Source: JALYNX01 sp963746905
Lineage (GTDB): Bacteria > Actinomycetota > Acidimicrobiia > Spongiisociales > ZC4RG35
Assembly (NCBI GenBank): GCA_963746905.1
Contig: CAVVCY010000003.1
Location: forward strand, 930,001-994,000
Length of the DNA: 64,000 nt
Direction of reading: 5' to 3'
The position numbers were made by a program, and so were the translations under genes. Below the pieces are notes generated by a model. That model was not told the DNA's origin, did not search any database, and saw nothing but the letters and a program-made list of their open reading frames with translations. Positions 63,287-64,000 of the stretch are shown here, in pieces. Every line of letters begins with the position of its first letter. Positions within the stretch are counted from its first letter, which is position 1.

Positions 63287-64000
63287 CCATTCAGCGCAGC
63301 CTGTGCTGCGGCCAATCGGGCGCCCTCGATCCGGGGTGGGCTGCAGGACACGTAGTCGAGGCCAAGTTCATGAACGAAGGCAATCGATTCCGGATCGCCG
63401 CCGTGCTCTCCACAGAGACCCACCGTCAGCGAGGGGTTGGCCTCCCGTCCTTCCTTGGTAGCCACCCGCACCAATCGCCCAACTCCGGCGCGGTCCAAGG
63501 TCTGGAATGGGTTCGAGGCGAGGATGCCCCGTTCCAGGTAGTCACGCAGGAAGAGTCCTTCTGCGTCGTCGCGACTGAGCCCATAGGTCATCTGGGTCAG
63601 GTCGTTGGTGCCGAACGAGAAGAAGTCGGCGGCCTTGGCGATGGCGCCTGCAGTCAGGGCCGCTCGAGGCAGCTCGATCATGGTTCCCACCGGAACCTTC
63701 AGCTCGAGCCCTGACTCCTCGGCCGCAGCTGCAACCTCCTCCTCGATCATCTCCCGCATCCGGATCAGCTCCTCCACGTCGGCGACGAGGGGGATCATGA
63801 TCTCGAGCTTGGGGTTGCCACCTGCCTGGATTCTGGTCACGAGGGCATGACATGCGGCACGGGCCTGCATCCGGTAGAGGTGGTCGACCATGAGACCGAG
63901 ACGGACCCCGCGTAGCCCGAGCATCGGGTTGTCCTCTTCCCATCGAGCAACGTGCTCGGACATCGACTGCAGGGCATCTATAGGACGACCCGCCTTGGCG
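63283..64000 (-). CDS. ppdK: Pyruvate, phosphate dikinase, C-terminal part (partial)
   Basis: The gene runs off the end of the window. The visible 238 residues are the PEP/pyruvate-binding TIM-barrel domain: MLGLRGVRLGL, KLEIMIPLVADVEEL, VPVGTMIELPRAAL, FFSFGTNDLTQMTYGLSRDD and the catalytic Cys in VGLCGEHGGDPES. PPDK interconverts pyruvate, ATP and Pi with PEP, AMP and PPi. The stop overlaps that of meaB by 4 bases (convergent). Confidence 0.92.
   Translation of the reverse strand, partial: AKAGRPIDALQSMSEHVARWEEDNPMLGLRGVRLGLMVDHLYRMQARAACHALVTRIQAGGNPKLEIMIPLVADVEELIRMREMIEEEVAAAAEESGLELKVPVGTMIELPRAALTAGAIAKAADFFSFGTNDLTQMTYGLSRDDAEGLFLRDYLERGILASNPFQTLDRAGVGRLVRVATKEGREANPSLTVGLCGEHGGDPESIAFVHELGLDYVSCSPPRIEGARLAAAQAALNG

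Overview
This window looks like a chromosomal segment of a high-GC, Gram-positive-type actinobacterium, most plausibly an uncultured Acidimicrobiia-like lineage. The lineage call is inference from gene content. Supporting genes are a WhiB-family iron-sulfur regulator, a bacterial proteasome activator (Bpa), CofC for coenzyme F420, a class-B succinate dehydrogenase, an actinobacterial-style Tad pilus locus without an outer-membrane secretin, and a MurA with Asp in place of the catalytic Cys. No phage, IS element, CRISPR array or rRNA was seen, and coding density is very high with many ATGA/GTGA/TGATG stop-start overlaps.

Layout. 1-3.5 kb: nadA(end)-nadB-nadC and mdh. 3.5-10 kb (minus strand): two TadE/TadG modules with large paralogous Cys-containing exported proteins, separated by an SCP2 protein and a DapA-family lyase. 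10.2-13.6 kb: sdhCAB. 13.7-14 kb: whiB with a near-consensus promoter and a perfect palindrome at the predicted start site. 14-17.8 kb (minus): ATP-grasp, alpha-E, transglutaminase, then Bpa. 17.9-23 kb: cupredoxin lipoprotein, zinc-ribbon protein, membrane protein carrying a TolB-like propeller, and small conserved proteins. 23-29.3 kb (plus): a complete Tad/Flp locus (CpaB, CpaE, TadA, TadB, TadC, a 59-residue Flp pilin, two TadE-like, TadG-like). 29.3-29.5 kb: tRNA-Gln and tRNA-Glu.

29.7-46 kb is a large catabolic-looking island. It holds two Tm-1-like (UPF0261) proteins, one coupled to the TIM-barrel partner that is fused to it in plant Tm-1. Also present are a cupin, two SDR/Gfo-type oxidoreductases, an FAD oxidase, a creatininase-family amidohydrolase, two sugar-phosphate-isomerase-like TIM barrels, a GntR/FCD regulator and a complete branched-chain-amino-acid-type ABC importer. 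A TGTATACA-type operator lies in the divergent promoter. The substrate cannot be read from sequence; this is the best candidate for an undescribed pathway.

46-64 kb is mostly housekeeping: H+-pyrophosphatase, a tandem phosphoglycerate-mutase-like protein, methyltransferase, RNase HI, DUF2332, SDR, glycerate kinase, cofC, uspA, pgpA, ilvE, a FAH-family hydrolase, gltX followed by tRNA-Glu(UUC), dsbB plus a thioredoxin-fold partner, rpiB, murA, nfu, meaB and the C-terminal part of ppdK.

Quality caveat: at least eight conserved genes (nadB, mdh, a tadE, transglutaminase, ATP-grasp, a DUF2236 gene, RNase HI, gltX) are split by single-base indels. Several are essential in related bacteria, so these are most likely sequence errors rather than pseudogenes. 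They are annotated as single CDSs spanning the shift.
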